A DNA stretch of 64,000 nt from a bacterium D16-50 (GCA_003612485.1 RAZA01000010.1:1-64000); one strand, 5' to 3'; counted from the stretch's first letter, positions 8,539 through 17,715 are shown. Numbers and translations: made by a program. The notes: generated by a model not told the origin, from the sequence alone.

Positions 8539-10548
8539 TCAACGATTTTTATTCAAAACGATTTTTTCGCCGTCTTCTTTTGCTAATACATAAATGCCAT
8601 CTGCATCGCAAGTAACCAACATTGCAGGCACATCACCAATCAATTCTTTGTTGTTCCCGTCCTTGTCGCAGGAATAAACGAGGTTGCCGTCTGTTCTTGA
8701 CACATAATAAATTGACTGCTCATCAATACAGAAATCATACGCAACGATATTTTCATAAGCGTAAGTTTCGCCGCTTGAAACACAGTACCTTGTTAAAACG
8801 GATTGCCTGTTTTTGTAAAAGATACTTTCTCCATCGAATGATATAGTTCCATTTGTGGGGATGTCGAGTTTTGTAATGCTTTTGGCAGAGCGATTTACTT
8901 GTGTTATGCCGTCGTTACCAATGAAAAATATACTGTTGCTATTTAGAAAAAAAGCATAATGGAACTCTAAGAATTTCCATTTATCCCCCGTTTCATAATC
9001 AATGCCAAAGAGGGAACGACCAGAATTTGTAATCTGCTCAAAGACAATTTTTTCCTCTAAAGTTTCTAAATTCAGTTCTACAACCGCTACCTTTGTTATG
9101 CTGCTGTTATAGTTGCCGACACGGTTGACATAGCTTTCCGTAACCGATGTCGTATAATACAGATATGGCGAACATACACAAAATGCACACACCTTTTCTT
9201 CATCAGAAAACGCACCAAACATAGGAGAGCGTACTAAATTGAGCGTTTCTCCCGTAGAAGCATTTTTAAGGTAATAGCCAAAAGTCTCTGCATCCTGTGT
9301 TATTTCATATCCCATACAATCATAGTCTGCCGATGAATTATAAACATAATTCTGGCTTTTTTCGTTATTTGAACATCCTGCCATTGTCAATACCAAACTA
9401 AGCATAATAGCAAGAGCCGCTGCATTTCGCCTTTTCCTTGATTTCAGTTGCCATTTGTTGGAATTGCACCGTAAAATCCAAGCGACAGCCAAAATACATA
9501 AGAGTACGGATACTGAGAGCAAAATCAACATTGTGTTCGTATCAATCTCCGCAAAAACAATTTTTTCATCACCTATAAGAGCGTCATTTGAAACAATATC
9601 TCCTGCAAAGAAGTCTGTTCCGAGCAAAAACGGCAGCGGAAGCGGAAGACGGTAAATGCTTGTTTTTGACAGACCTATATAGGGAATAATCACCGATACC
9701 GCACCCGTCAGCAAGGTTACCGCATACTTTTTTGCTACAACAGAAATAAACATCAAAAAGTTAGCAAGAAACAGGCCGCCAAAAAGGCGGAGCAATGCTA
9801 TACATACATATCCCTCAAATAAAGTTATGCTTTTGCTGCTGGCTGCAAAGTAACTAAGGCTTTGAATGGGATAATTTCCATTAGGCAGACCATATTTAAG
9901 ACTGTAAAATCCGTATTCAATGAGCGATATGCTTACACACATCAAGAGGACGCCTGCAATTATAATGAGCAGCTTATGCGAAGAGCTTTTTCGTCCCTCT
10001 TTTGAGGTCAAAATCAAAGCGTCCATTCGGCAGCTATACTCGGAACAGAATACGGGCGTAACCAAAAGCAAAATACCGAAAAAGAGGACAAAATTGAGCG
10101 TACCACCGCCAATAAGCCCCATCCATCCGTTTATTTGAAGGAAGTATCGGTTTTCTGCATTTTCGCAGATATAGAGGTATTGTTGATAAATGACCTCAAA
10201 GCCGTTTTGATGTTCCAAAATCTTTCCGATTTCTTGGCTCTCTTTTTTATATTCACTTTCACTGATTTTTCCATCATAGTAGCTTTCCAAAAGATTACTT
10301 TGCTTCTCCTTAGCATCTGCGATTCTCGCCGCTTCCTGCTCCAGATAGAGAGAGTATTCATCGGTACAATATCCATCTACTTTTTCAAGATACCATTCAT
10401 ATTCACTTTTGTATTGCTCCATTGCATTATCATAAGGACTATCTGATACAGCGAGCCAAACAGTGCTAAACAACAAGACAATGACGATATAGAGCAGCGC
10501 CTTTTGGTGGAGCATTATCTTTTTTATTTCGTACACAAATCCAGGCAT
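8539..10548 (-). CDS. ABC permease fused to a lipoprotein-like beta-propeller domain
   Basis: A 669-residue protein. Residues 1-370 form an ABC-2 type permease: membrane segment at about 12-30, a large charged extracytoplasmic loop to about 135, then five more membrane segments ending near 365. A highly basic stretch (KSRKRR) follows, then a new hydrophobic segment ending in LTMAGC, which looks exactly like a complete lipoprotein signal with lipobox. The remaining roughly 290 residues show repeating beta-strand units like a DUF5050/propeller lipoprotein. Positive charges before the last hydrophobic segment place the C-terminal domain outside. The start at 10548 has AGGAGGATAAA; it overlaps the preceding permease by 25 bases. 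It is the last gene of the accessory operon. The substrate is unknown. Confidence 0.7.
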   Translation of the reverse strand: MPGFVYEIKKIMLHQKALLYIVIVLLFSTVWLAVSDSPYDNAMEQYKSEYEWYLEKVDGYCTDEYSLYLEQEAARIADAKEKQSNLLESYYDGKISESEYKKESQEIGKILEHQNGFEVIYQQYLYICENAENRYFLQINGWMGLIGGGTLNFVLFFGILLLVTPVFCSEYSCRMDALILTSKEGRKSSSHKLLIIIAGVLLMCVSISLIEYGFYSLKYGLPNGNYPIQSLSYFAASSKSITLFEGYVCIALLRLFGGLFLANFLMFISVVAKKYAVTLLTGAVSVIIPYIGLSKTSIYRLPLPLPFLLGTDFFAGDIVSNDALIGDEKIVFAEIDTNTMLILLSVSVLLCILAVAWILRCNSNKWQLKSRKRRNAAALAIMLSLVLTMAGCSNNEKSQNYVYNSSADYDCMGYEITQDAETFGYYLKNASTGETLNLVRSPMFGAFSDEEKVCAFCVCSPYLYYTTSVTESYVNRVGNYNSSITKVAVVELNLETLEEKIVFEQITNSGRSLFGIDYETGDKWKFLEFHYAFFLNSNSIFFIGNDGITQVNRSAKSITKLDIPTNGTISFDGESIFYKNRQSVLTRYCVSSGETYAYENIVAYDFCIDEQSIYYVSRTDGNLVYSCDKDGNNKELIGDVPAMLVTCDADGIYVLAKEDGEKIVLNKNR

Positions 10549-11768
10549 TTTATCCTCCTGTCTCGGCAATGATAGTTCCTTTTAGAAAGAATCAGCATTG
10601 CCGTTATAACAATCAGTCCCACCACTACGGCAAAAATAATAGCTGCCAAAAAACTCTGTATCGGATAGCCTGCAAAACCGATAAATTCAGTCTTGCCGAA
10701 CAGAACACGGTTAGTAAGCAATGAATATGGGTTTATTATCTTTAGCCAAACATTGCTTAAATGGCTCTGCGATGCACCCGTAACAATCAAACATAAGGCT
10801 GCTCCAAAGTCAGCGACAAACGGGATAAGAGCATTGCGCCAAAACATAGAAATCAATAAAAATACCATACTCATAGTCCATACACCGATTGTTCTTGTAA
10901 CTGCGGACAGAATCACATATTGCCATAAATTACAGTTTACCGCAGCCGTGCTGAAATTACTGATGGCATACAGCGGCAGATTATACCCTTGCGTTGTTCC
11001 AAACGATAAGGCAAAACCGATATAGTCCAAGGTAGAAAACCATATCACGACACTTATTACAAACAAAGTAACTGCAACAATTTTAGCTGATGTGGTCTTT
11101 TTGCCACCATTCGGGTTTGTCAGTAACAGCATATCCATCTGCGTTTCCTTTTCACAGACAAAAGTGCTGATAATTCCGTACAAACAAAGCAATAAGACTA
11201 ATATGTTCGAAAAGTCATAGTTCAAATAATAGTTATACATTTCCTGATAGGCAAAGGCTGATATGCTCCGTCCGGAATAAAGATTGTATATAACACTGTT
11301 TTTACGCATTTCATAAATCTGTCCTTGTTCCTTGTAAAATGCGGCATTTTCTTTTGCTTTCTTTGCCACTTCCGAGGAATAAGTCCGATAATTATAGAAA
11401 TATTCCATAGGCTGGACATAGTACTTTTCTAAGATATTTCGGTCACTATATATATTTCCCGTCATTGTATTCGGATTGTTGCCCGTGGCTGTGCTTGCTG
11501 TCATATCAGCCGTAGCATCTGCTAACGGCTGATATAGTCCAAGAAGATGGTTGATTTTTTCGGCAGTAATCTCCCCACTATAATTTTCATAGAGCTGCCA
11601 ATACACGCTGTTCCAACTGCGGCTGTCATTTCCGTCCGCCAAGTAGGAATAGGAATGAAATTCGTCATTTATTTTGAACAAGTTTATTACGCTGAACAGT
11701 ATGAGTACAACAAGCATTGACCGCTTGCAAAATAATTTATAAAATTCATATCTGATTAAGCGTGTCAT
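10524..11768 (-). CDS. ABC-2 type transporter permease
   Basis: A 414-residue protein with an N-terminal membrane segment (about 18-38), a long extracytoplasmic loop (about 40-190) and five or so clustered hydrophobic segments, matching NatB/ABC-2 permeases. It shows the same layout as the permease half of the next gene, so the two probably form a heterodimer with the ATPase upstream. The start was placed at MTRLIRYEF because GGAGAGAG precedes it; upstream codons of the frame lack a site. Its start lies inside the end of the ATPase gene (23-base overlap), which implies translational coupling. Confidence 0.75.
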   Translation of the reverse strand: MTRLIRYEFYKLFCKRSMLVVLILFSVINLFKINDEFHSYSYLADGNDSRSWNSVYWQLYENYSGEITAEKINHLLGLYQPLADATADMTASTATGNNPNTMTGNIYSDRNILEKYYVQPMEYFYNYRTYSSEVAKKAKENAAFYKEQGQIYEMRKNSVIYNLYSGRSISAFAYQEMYNYYLNYDFSNILVLLLCLYGIISTFVCEKETQMDMLLLTNPNGGKKTTSAKIVAVTLFVISVVIWFSTLDYIGFALSFGTTQGYNLPLYAISNFSTAAVNCNLWQYVILSAVTRTIGVWTMSMVFLLISMFWRNALIPFVADFGAALCLIVTGASQSHLSNVWLKIINPYSLLTNRVLFGKTEFIGFAGYPIQSFLAAIIFAVVVGLIVITAMLILSKRNYHCRDRRIKCLDLCTK

Positions 11769-12633
11769 TTTTTCTCTCTCCAAAATAATATAGAAATACA
11801 TCTTCCAAGTTCGGGGAAGCTTTTACTGCGTTTGTTGCGGGCGAATTATCGCTTACAATTCTTACAGAAAAATTTTCGCCCTGCTGTTTCATATTGCTGA
11901 CATAATATTGGCTGCTGAGGCAGGTAGCATCTTCCACATTCGCCGTCGCTTCCCACACTTTGCCATAGATACTCTGTTCTAATACATCAGTAGTCCCTTG
12001 TGTAATCAAGGTGCCTTCCTTTAAAATGATAATCTCTTTTGCAATGCACTCGACATCAGAAACGATATGGGTAGCCAGCAGAATCGTCCGTCCCTGTGCA
12101 AACTGTGAAATCAGATTACGGAAGCGGATGCGTTCACTTGGGTCAAGCCCTGCTGTCGGCTCGTCTAATATCAGAAATTTAGGGTCGCCCAACATTGCCT
12201 GAACAATGCCAACTCTCTGCCGCATACCGCCAGAAAGAGCACCAATCTTTTTATCTTTCGCATCTAAGAGATTGACAATGCCCAGAAGCTCCAAAGCCCG
12301 CTTTTTTCCTTGTTCAGCAGGTATTCCTTTCAATGCACACATATATAACAGGAAATCCATTACCGTAAAATCTCGGTAGAATATAGGATATTGCGGCATA
12401 TATCCGATTTTTGACAGAAATTCTTTCCCCAATTTCTTCGCATCTTGACCGTCAATCAAAACCGTTCCGTTATCGCTGCCCAAAATGCCCACAAATATAT
12501 TTATCAGCGTTGTTTTTCCTGCACCGTTAGCTCCTAAAAGACCATAGACGCCCTCCGTGAGTTCAGTGGTAAAATCCTTTAAGGCATACTTGCCTTTATA
12601 CTGTTTTGAGATATTCTGAAATGATACTTTCAT
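11746..12633 (-). CDS. ABC transporter ATP-binding protein
   Basis: A 295-residue cytosolic ATPase. It has the Walker A LLGANGAGKTTLIN (about 33-46), signature ALSGGMRQRVGIVQ (about 133-146), Walker B FLILDEPTAGLD (about 153-164) and a switch His in LLATHIVSD. The C-terminal 70 residues are the variable extension of NatA/BcrA-type exporter ATPases. It is encoded 6 bases after a lipoprotein gene and overlaps the first permease, so all five genes downstream of position 14910 look like one operon. Drug, bacteriocin or lipid export is possible but not shown. Confidence 0.9.
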   Translation of the reverse strand: MKVSFQNISKQYKGKYALKDFTTELTEGVYGLLGANGAGKTTLINIFVGILGSDNGTVLIDGQDAKKLGKEFLSKIGYMPQYPIFYRDFTVMDFLLYMCALKGIPAEQGKKRALELLGIVNLLDAKDKKIGALSGGMRQRVGIVQAMLGDPKFLILDEPTAGLDPSERIRFRNLISQFAQGRTILLATHIVSDVECIAKEIIILKEGTLITQGTTDVLEQSIYGKVWEATANVEDATCLSSQYYVSNMKQQGENFSVRIVSDNSPATNAVKASPNLEDVFLYYFGERKNDTLNQI

Positions 12634-12639
12634 AGATAA

Positions 12640-13866
12640 TTACCCCTCAAAACCAAATGTTGTTATCAAGGTGTTTACCTCGCTAATGCCTCGTCCAAGT
12701 ACAACGATACAGGTATTAGAATCATCCAAAATCAATATCTGAGGTACACGCAGGAAATAGGTGCTGTTGCTGTCCTCTACAGTTTCGGTATGGATGACAT
12801 TTCCACTTGCCGTATCATAAATATTTATTGTTACGCTGGTATCTCCCAAAATGGAAGTAGCTACATATTTACCTTGCTCAGAGCAGAAAACACCGTCTTT
12901 TCCTTCACCGCTGCTTGAGAATGTCATCATTTTTTCTGTGTTGGATACAGTATCAAACATCAGCAGTGTTCCATTATTTTTGTTAAAGCTTTGCGGCATG
13001 ACAAGCAAGTTCCCGCCTCTTTGTACTTCTCCAACCTCGTAGTCTGCTTTTCTTGTGATACTGAGATTTGCATTGTCTATGGATACTGTGCCATAAATAG
13101 AAGTCCCATCACCACCACTGGAACTGCTTGTTCCTGCACCCACATAAGCTAAAGTCTTATTGTCTGTAAATGCAAGACAATCTATTGTTGAAATCTGCAT
13201 ATTATTTGCTCTGCCGTCTTCGGAATAGTTCAAAATAGTACTAACCTTTTTGGAAGAAGCATCATATAGATAAAGCCCTTGAAGTCCACCGAATGCAATC
13301 TGTTTTCCGTCCTGTGAAATGGCGGCATCTGCTGTTCCGAGAATAAAATCATCACTTAATAATCCATTAAAGGAAATCGTATCTTCAATCTTAAAATCCT
13401 TACTTAATATGTATCCGTTTATACCTTGGCTGTTTTGTGATGTCATAAATGAGCCATTATTGCCGCCGCCAATTTCTTGACCGACAATAAGATAGCCGTC
13501 CGAATAGGTCTGTATACATAATTCTTCCAAGAAAATATCCGCACTCGCTATATTCTCGCCCTTTTGCGTATCATAAAGATAGAGCTTATCCGCTGCAACG
13601 ATAATCTTATTGTCATCGGCATAATAGCAGCCTTTGATCTTTCCAGAAAAAGCGGAATCATTAACTGTGCCAACCTTTGTATTATTTGTATTATTGTCGC
13701 TGCTTTCATTTCCTATATTTTCTAATGCTTTATCTTTTTCGGACTGTGTCATATCTATGGAAATTCCATTTTCGGAGCTGTTCATATTTTCCTTACTATT
13801 ACCGCAAGCCGACAGATTAAGAGCAAAAGCAAGCATAAGTATCATACACATGAATTTCGTTTTCAT
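12640..13866 (-). CDS. Beta-propeller-like lipoprotein
   Basis: A 408-residue secreted lipoprotein. It has a signal peptide with lipobox LNLSAC (Cys near residue 21), then an Asn/Ser-rich linker to about 65 and a series of repeated beta-strand motifs such as CYYADDNKIIVAADKLYLYD and QIAFGGLQGLYLYDASS. The spacing suggests a six- or seven-bladed WD40-like propeller. It would be lipid-anchored on the outer face of the membrane beside the ABC complex. It lies 3 bases behind the other lipoprotein gene and 6 bases before the ATPase. No enzyme motif is visible; ligand sensing is inference. Confidence 0.6.
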   Translation of the reverse strand: MKTKFMCMILMLAFALNLSACGNSKENMNSSENGISIDMTQSEKDKALENIGNESSDNNTNNTKVGTVNDSAFSGKIKGCYYADDNKIIVAADKLYLYDTQKGENIASADIFLEELCIQTYSDGYLIVGQEIGGGNNGSFMTSQNSQGINGYILSKDFKIEDTISFNGLLSDDFILGTADAAISQDGKQIAFGGLQGLYLYDASSKKVSTILNYSEDGRANNMQISTIDCLAFTDNKTLAYVGAGTSSSSGGDGTSIYGTVSIDNANLSITRKADYEVGEVQRGGNLLVMPQSFNKNNGTLLMFDTVSNTEKMMTFSSSGEGKDGVFCSEQGKYVATSILGDTSVTINIYDTASGNVIHTETVEDSNSTYFLRVPQILILDDSNTCIVVLGRGISEVNTLITTFGFEG

Positions 13867-13869
13867 TTT

Positions 13870-14910
13870 TTAGTCCTCCTTGTAGAATAAAACTGAGCTT
13901 GTTTTATTTGCAGGATAATCATTGTTTGCAGCAACAGCTACCGCGTAAAAGGTATTGAAGTTATCTATTTTTGAGGTATCTATGGTTGCTTCAATTATCC
14001 ACACATTTCCTTTGCTTAATGTTGTATTGTATGAAATCACTTCATCAAACGATATCGGCTTATGGTTTAAGAAGAATGATACACCATACCTCACGCCTGC
14101 CGTTCCACAAATAGTGTAACGCACTGTAAGTTTATCTTTATTGGTAAGATTTATATTGTCATACACTGATTCACCGTCATACGAAATAGTCGAATAAACG
14201 CCATTATCCAAGGTATCCATTGTAACGCCATTCCAACCATTCTTTGCAAGCTCATTCTCAATAAAAGAATTAGTGACTTTTTCTTCTGTAATGCTGACAT
14301 CAGAAAAAATATTTTCATTTTCTCCATAAATGCTGTTGCTGTCTGGAGCATCCTCATTAAAATGCAGTTTCAGCACTCTTGCAAGGGGTTGGTGATACCA
14401 GCCGTAGCTTGATGTTTCTTTCATATCGGGCTGAAAATTGGGGTTGGTAATGCTGATGATTGTAATATTGGGAGTATCGCCTTTTTTCCCTGTGTTCGGT
14501 GTGAACACAAATGAAAATTTTTCTTCGTGCTTATCTGAGGTTTGGAAGCAATGGAGATACTCATATTCCGTCCCCGTATCGTTTACCTTGTATGCCTGTG
14601 GTTTTCCGTCCAAAAAGAGCAAGAAGCCAATGTTATCCAATTTCCCCTCTGTCATAAACTGATAATCCAAAGTAAATTCTCCGCCATTATACTCATACGG
14701 CAAAACACTTTGGTCATCCGCTCTGGCAGGATTGACTTCCCCATGACTGATTGCACCTAAAAAACCGTCCTCCTTTGATTGCGTGAATGGGTTTTCTTCT
14801 GTTTGTTGCGGGGGAGAAGCATCCTTGTCCGAAATATCATAATTTCCGCAAGCTGTTACAGTGAACAGCAAGCCGCATATCATAACCAATGATAATAATC
14901 GCTTTCGCAT
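13870..14910 (-). CDS. Lipoprotein of unknown function
   Basis: A 346-residue protein with a clear lipoprotein signal (MRKRLLSL...FTVTAC, Cys about 21). An acidic linker and two apparently similar halves rich in beta structure follow. I do not recognise the family. It is the first gene of the lipoprotein-ABC operon, preceded by AGGAGGAAAA and a promoter-operator at 14947-14978. Position and surface location suggest it captures or senses the compound handled by the transporter. Confidence 0.55.
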   Translation of the reverse strand: MRKRLLSLVMICGLLFTVTACGNYDISDKDASPPQQTEENPFTQSKEDGFLGAISHGEVNPARADDQSVLPYEYNGGEFTLDYQFMTEGKLDNIGFLLFLDGKPQAYKVNDTGTEYEYLHCFQTSDKHEEKFSFVFTPNTGKKGDTPNITIISITNPNFQPDMKETSSYGWYHQPLARVLKLHFNEDAPDSNSIYGENENIFSDVSITEEKVTNSFIENELAKNGWNGVTMDTLDNGVYSTISYDGESVYDNINLTNKDKLTVRYTICGTAGVRYGVSFFLNHKPISFDEVISYNTTLSKGNVWIIEATIDTSKIDNFNTFYAVAVAANNDYPANKTSSVLFYKED

Positions 14911-14946
14911 TTTCTGTTTTCCTCCTGTGATTTAGATTTGACCTTA

Positions 14947-14978
14947 ATTATAAAAACCAAATGTCAAAATGTGGTCAA
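14947..14978 (-). promoter_or_regulatory. Promoter with direct-repeat operator, copy 1
   Basis: On the minus strand TTGACC (14973-14978) is repeated after 11 bases as TTGACA (14962-14967). A -10 TATAAT lies at 14947-14952, 26 bases from the first repeat. Eleven-base direct repeats over the -35 region are the usual target of OmpR/PhoB-family regulators. The same arrangement occurs at 17017-17048 before the response regulator gene, so this is probably its binding site. Confidence 0.6.
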
Positions 14979-15043
14979 GGAACAGAAAAAAATAGAAAAT
15001 GCACCGCCACGGATCTCGGGCGATGCATTGCTGCATCAAAATA

Positions 15044-16330
15044 TCAACTTGTTTTGCGGACTGCAAGCCTAATTGTTACACAGGCTCCAATGGGAGCAAT
15101 GTTTGAAAGCTCCAAACTTCCACCGTGTTTTTGACTAAGGACTCGGCTTGTTGCCAATCCCAAGCCCATATGCTCTCCCGTTTTATCCTCAGAATAAAGA
15201 AAGGTATTCTTTTTACGAAGCATCGCCTTTGAAAATCCTTTGCCATCGTCTGATATGGTTATAGTAAGCATATCATCGGTAAGGGAGTACTGAAAACTCA
15301 CTTTACTCTTGGCATATCGAATGGCATTGGAAAAGATATTCTCAACAATACGGTAGAATATTTGCTCATCTAATTTAACTTGACAGTCAGATACGGCGGA
15401 ATGGTATTCAATTTCCAGACTATGTTGTTCAGCAAGAAACGAAAGGCTTTCCGTAGCCCTTTTCAAAAAGCCTGGTAACTTAACAACAGAATACTTTGTT
15501 TCCGTTTCTTCAATAGTATTCAAGTCACGGATATAATCTGTATAATGCTCAAGCCGTTTTGAAGTAATTGCAAGGTTAGACAGCGTATGTTGAAGTTCCT
15601 CGTTATTTAGACTTCCACTTGCCAAGCATTGCTGCATATATTCCACATATCCCTCAACAATCGCAATCGGATTTCTAAGGTCGTGTGCTACTGAAGCCTG
15701 CAAAAGTCTCCGTTGTTCGATCATGTTCCATAGCTGTCGGTTATTATCATAAAGAGCCTGCCGCATTTCTTCAAAAGCCGTACAGAGTCTGCCTAATTCA
15801 TCATTTCTGTTATAGTCAACCGTAAAATCAAGGTCTTGCCCTCTTATATGCTTTGTTGCATCTGCAAGGATTTGAATTGGCGGCGACAGCTCTTTCCTAT
15901 AAAACCACCATGCACACAAAATGATGCCTATAACCGAATAGATAAAAGGAAGCACCACCATAGAAATGCCTGTCACTCTGTATAGTAACTGTCGCTTTGG
16001 GCTAAGTGCAGAAAAGCTGGACTCGATTCTCTCTACTGTAAATTCTGTATTCTCTAATATTCTTTCCTCATCAGCTTTAGTGGAAGCAAGTATAGATACC
16101 TTAGAAGGTGTGTCAAGCGTAAATCTATGCTTTGCCTCAGATACCGTCCCATCTGCCATAGCCGTCTGCGTATGCAGCCAAATCTCCTGTGAGTCGGGAA
16201 GTATCTGCTTCTGCACACGATAACAGACATAAATTGTCAGAGCAGAGGATAAAAAGACAATTAGCATTGTAAAGGCAACAGTCCAGATAAAAGCTCTTTT
16301 GATTGATTTGGGTTTCTTTATTTTTTCCAT
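15044..16330 (-). CDS. Sensor histidine kinase
   Basis: A 428-residue two-component kinase. A first membrane segment (about 14-36) is followed by an extracytoplasmic sensor of about 80 residues, then a second membrane segment (about 120-143), a HAMP domain, a dimerisation helix with the phospho-acceptor His in ASVAHDLRNPIA (about 216) and an ATPase domain with N, G1 (SDDGKGFS) and G2 (GLGLA) boxes. The chosen ATG overlaps the regulator's stop by 13 bases; an in-frame ATG six codons earlier is also possible. It probably phosphorylates the regulator encoded just upstream. Confidence 0.9.
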   Translation of the reverse strand: MEKIKKPKSIKRAFIWTVAFTMLIVFLSSALTIYVCYRVQKQILPDSQEIWLHTQTAMADGTVSEAKHRFTLDTPSKVSILASTKADEERILENTEFTVERIESSFSALSPKRQLLYRVTGISMVVLPFIYSVIGIILCAWWFYRKELSPPIQILADATKHIRGQDLDFTVDYNRNDELGRLCTAFEEMRQALYDNNRQLWNMIEQRRLLQASVAHDLRNPIAIVEGYVEYMQQCLASGSLNNEELQHTLSNLAITSKRLEHYTDYIRDLNTIEETETKYSVVKLPGFLKRATESLSFLAEQHSLEIEYHSAVSDCQVKLDEQIFYRIVENIFSNAIRYAKSKVSFQYSLTDDMLTITISDDGKGFSKAMLRKKNTFLYSEDKTGEHMGLGLATSRVLSQKHGGSLELSNIAPIGACVTIRLAVRKTS

Positions 16331-16992
16331 CTGTATCCCATCCCCCAAACGGTTTCTATATATTCTCTGCCCGTAGCTTCGGTCAGCTTGTTTCTTATTT
16401 TTCGGATATGCTCTTTAATAACATTACTATCCCCCTCGGCATTAAAACCCCAAACGGCTTCATATATCCGTTCTTTATCAAATATCTGATTAGCGTTACT
16501 CATCAGATATTCAACAATATCAAACTCACGGCTTGATAAGTTCAGCGACCTTTCTCCATAAAAAATTTTGCGTTCTGCAAGATTTACAATTAAGCCCTGT
16601 GAAGATACGATTTTAGGTGTAGATTTGCTTCTCTCATCCCTCCGGAGGTGAGCCGCTACCCTTGCAGTCAATTCCTGCAAGCTAAACGGCTTGGTTATGT
16701 AGTCATCACCGCCGACTTGCAAACCGTTTACCTTGTCCTGCTCAGTAATCCGAGCTGTCAAAAACAAAATAGGGCAGGTGACATTGTTACGGATAATTTT
16801 GCATAGTTCCAATCCGTCCATTTCGGGCATATTGATGTCAAGCAGAATCAAATCTGGATACGTATTCAGCATTGACATTGCCTGCTCAGCATCTTCCGCT
16901 ACAAAAGTGGTATATCCGCACTTCTGTAAGTGACTTGATAATAATTCTGTCAGCATTTTTTCATCATCAACAATGAGTATCTTATATGCCAT
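16318..16992 (-). CDS. OmpR-family response regulator
   Basis: A 224-residue regulator. The receiver domain has the acidic pair (VDD, 8-10), phospho-acceptor Asp52 in LLDINMP and Lys in ITKPF. The C-terminal winged helix (about 130-224) ends in the typical TVWGMGYRWKK. It is the first gene of the kinase pair. The promoter at 17017-17048 carries the same direct repeat found before the lipoprotein-ABC operon, which suggests it activates both. Confidence 0.93.
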   Translation of the reverse strand: MAYKILIVDDEKMLTELLSSHLQKCGYTTFVAEDAEQAMSMLNTYPDLILLDINMPEMDGLELCKIIRNNVTCPILFLTARITEQDKVNGLQVGGDDYITKPFSLQELTARVAAHLRRDERSKSTPKIVSSQGLIVNLAERKIFYGERSLNLSSREFDIVEYLMSNANQIFDKERIYEAVWGFNAEGDSNVIKEHIRKIRNKLTEATGREYIETVWGMGYRWKK

Positions 16993-17016
16993 AGCAAAAA
17001 CTTCCTATTTTAAAAT

Positions 17017-17048
17017 ATGATAAAACCTAAAAGTCAAAAAAAGGTCAA
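17017..17048 (-). promoter_or_regulatory. Promoter with direct-repeat operator, copy 2
   Basis: On the minus strand TTGACC (17043-17048) and TTGACT (17032-17037) are spaced 11 bases apart. A -10 TATCAT lies at 17017-17022, again 26 bases from the first repeat. Aligned with copy 1, the two sites share TTGACC, a T-rich gap, TTGAC, TTT and GG followed by TTTTAT-like bases. Autoregulation of the response regulator is the simplest reading. Confidence 0.6.
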
Positions 17049-17082
17049 TTTGAATTTAATTTTATATATATCAAAATAAATA

Positions 17083-17115
17083 TTGACTTTTTAAAAAGAA
17101 ATTGATAAAATCAAT
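17083..17115 (+). promoter_or_regulatory. Promoter with palindromic operator for the ArsR operon
   Basis: A -35 TTGACT (17083-17088) and -10 TAAAAT (17106-17111) are 17 bases apart. The -10 lies inside a perfect palindrome ATTGAT-AAA-ATCAAT (17101-17115). An inverted repeat over the -10 is a typical ArsR-family repressor site, and such a regulator is encoded in the operon. It is divergent from the response regulator promoter. Confidence 0.6.
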
Positions 17116-17140
17116 ATAGCGCTAAGTCGGAGGGGTACTC

Positions 17141-17347
17141 ATGGACAAAAAGGCAGCCCATTTTCCGCAGGGAAAAGCTGCAGCAACGGCCGTTTTGATC
17201 TATTCACAAAATAGGATACTGTGCTGGATAAAAACGGCAGAAACATTTCATATCGCCGCAGACGCAAGCAGAATGTCTGACGGCGCAGGCAAAACATCCG
17301 GCCACATTGATTTTGTGGGGCACGGAGACGGTGAGGTTATCCAATGA
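17141..17347 (+). CDS. Small protein of unknown function
   Basis: A 68-residue protein, first gene of a plus-strand operon, with GGAGGGG seven bases before its ATG. It contains one moderately hydrophobic stretch (about 14-30) and no recognisable motif. Its stop overlaps the next start as ATGA, which argues that it is translated. Family unknown. Confidence 0.45.
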   Translation: MDKKAAHFPQGKAAATAVLIYSQNRILCWIKTAETFHIAADASRMSDGAGKTSGHIDFVGHGDGEVIQ

Positions 17348-17715
17348 TCGAACAAAAAGCATCAAGGCTAAACGACTACTTTGACGCACAGATTTCACTA
17401 TGCGAACAGCGAGGCAAAAAATTGCTGGCCGACGACCGTACAGACGAGGCTAACTTTGAAAAGGTAAAAGCAAATATCTATGATATTTTCCGCACAATAT
17501 TTTCTGCGGGAATCAAAAGCTGCAAAGATGACTCGGAAGCAGTGAAACGTTTTTTTATGCTCAAAATCCAGCAGATTCCTACAAGCTGGACAGAAGCCTA
17601 CAATAAGGCCAAGCAGCATAACGATGGGGTGAAAATGCGGATCGAACAAATCAAGCTTGACACTGCAGGAGAAATCAGAGAAACCTTTGCAGAGATTTGG
17701 GAGGAAGAAGAATGA
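17344..17715 (+). CDS. Hypothetical helical protein
   Basis: A 123-residue, mostly helical, highly charged cytosolic protein ending in an acidic EIWEEEE tail. It contains a basic-aromatic central region (IYDIFRTIFSAGIKSC). I do not recognise the family. Both ends are coupled by ATGA overlaps to the genes on either side. This suggests its amount is tied to that of the ArsR-type regulator. Confidence 0.55.
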   Translation: MIEQKASRLNDYFDAQISLCEQRGKKLLADDRTDEANFEKVKANIYDIFRTIFSAGIKSCKDDSEAVKRFFMLKIQQIPTSWTEAYNKAKQHNDGVKMRIEQIKLDTAGEIRETFAEIWEEEE

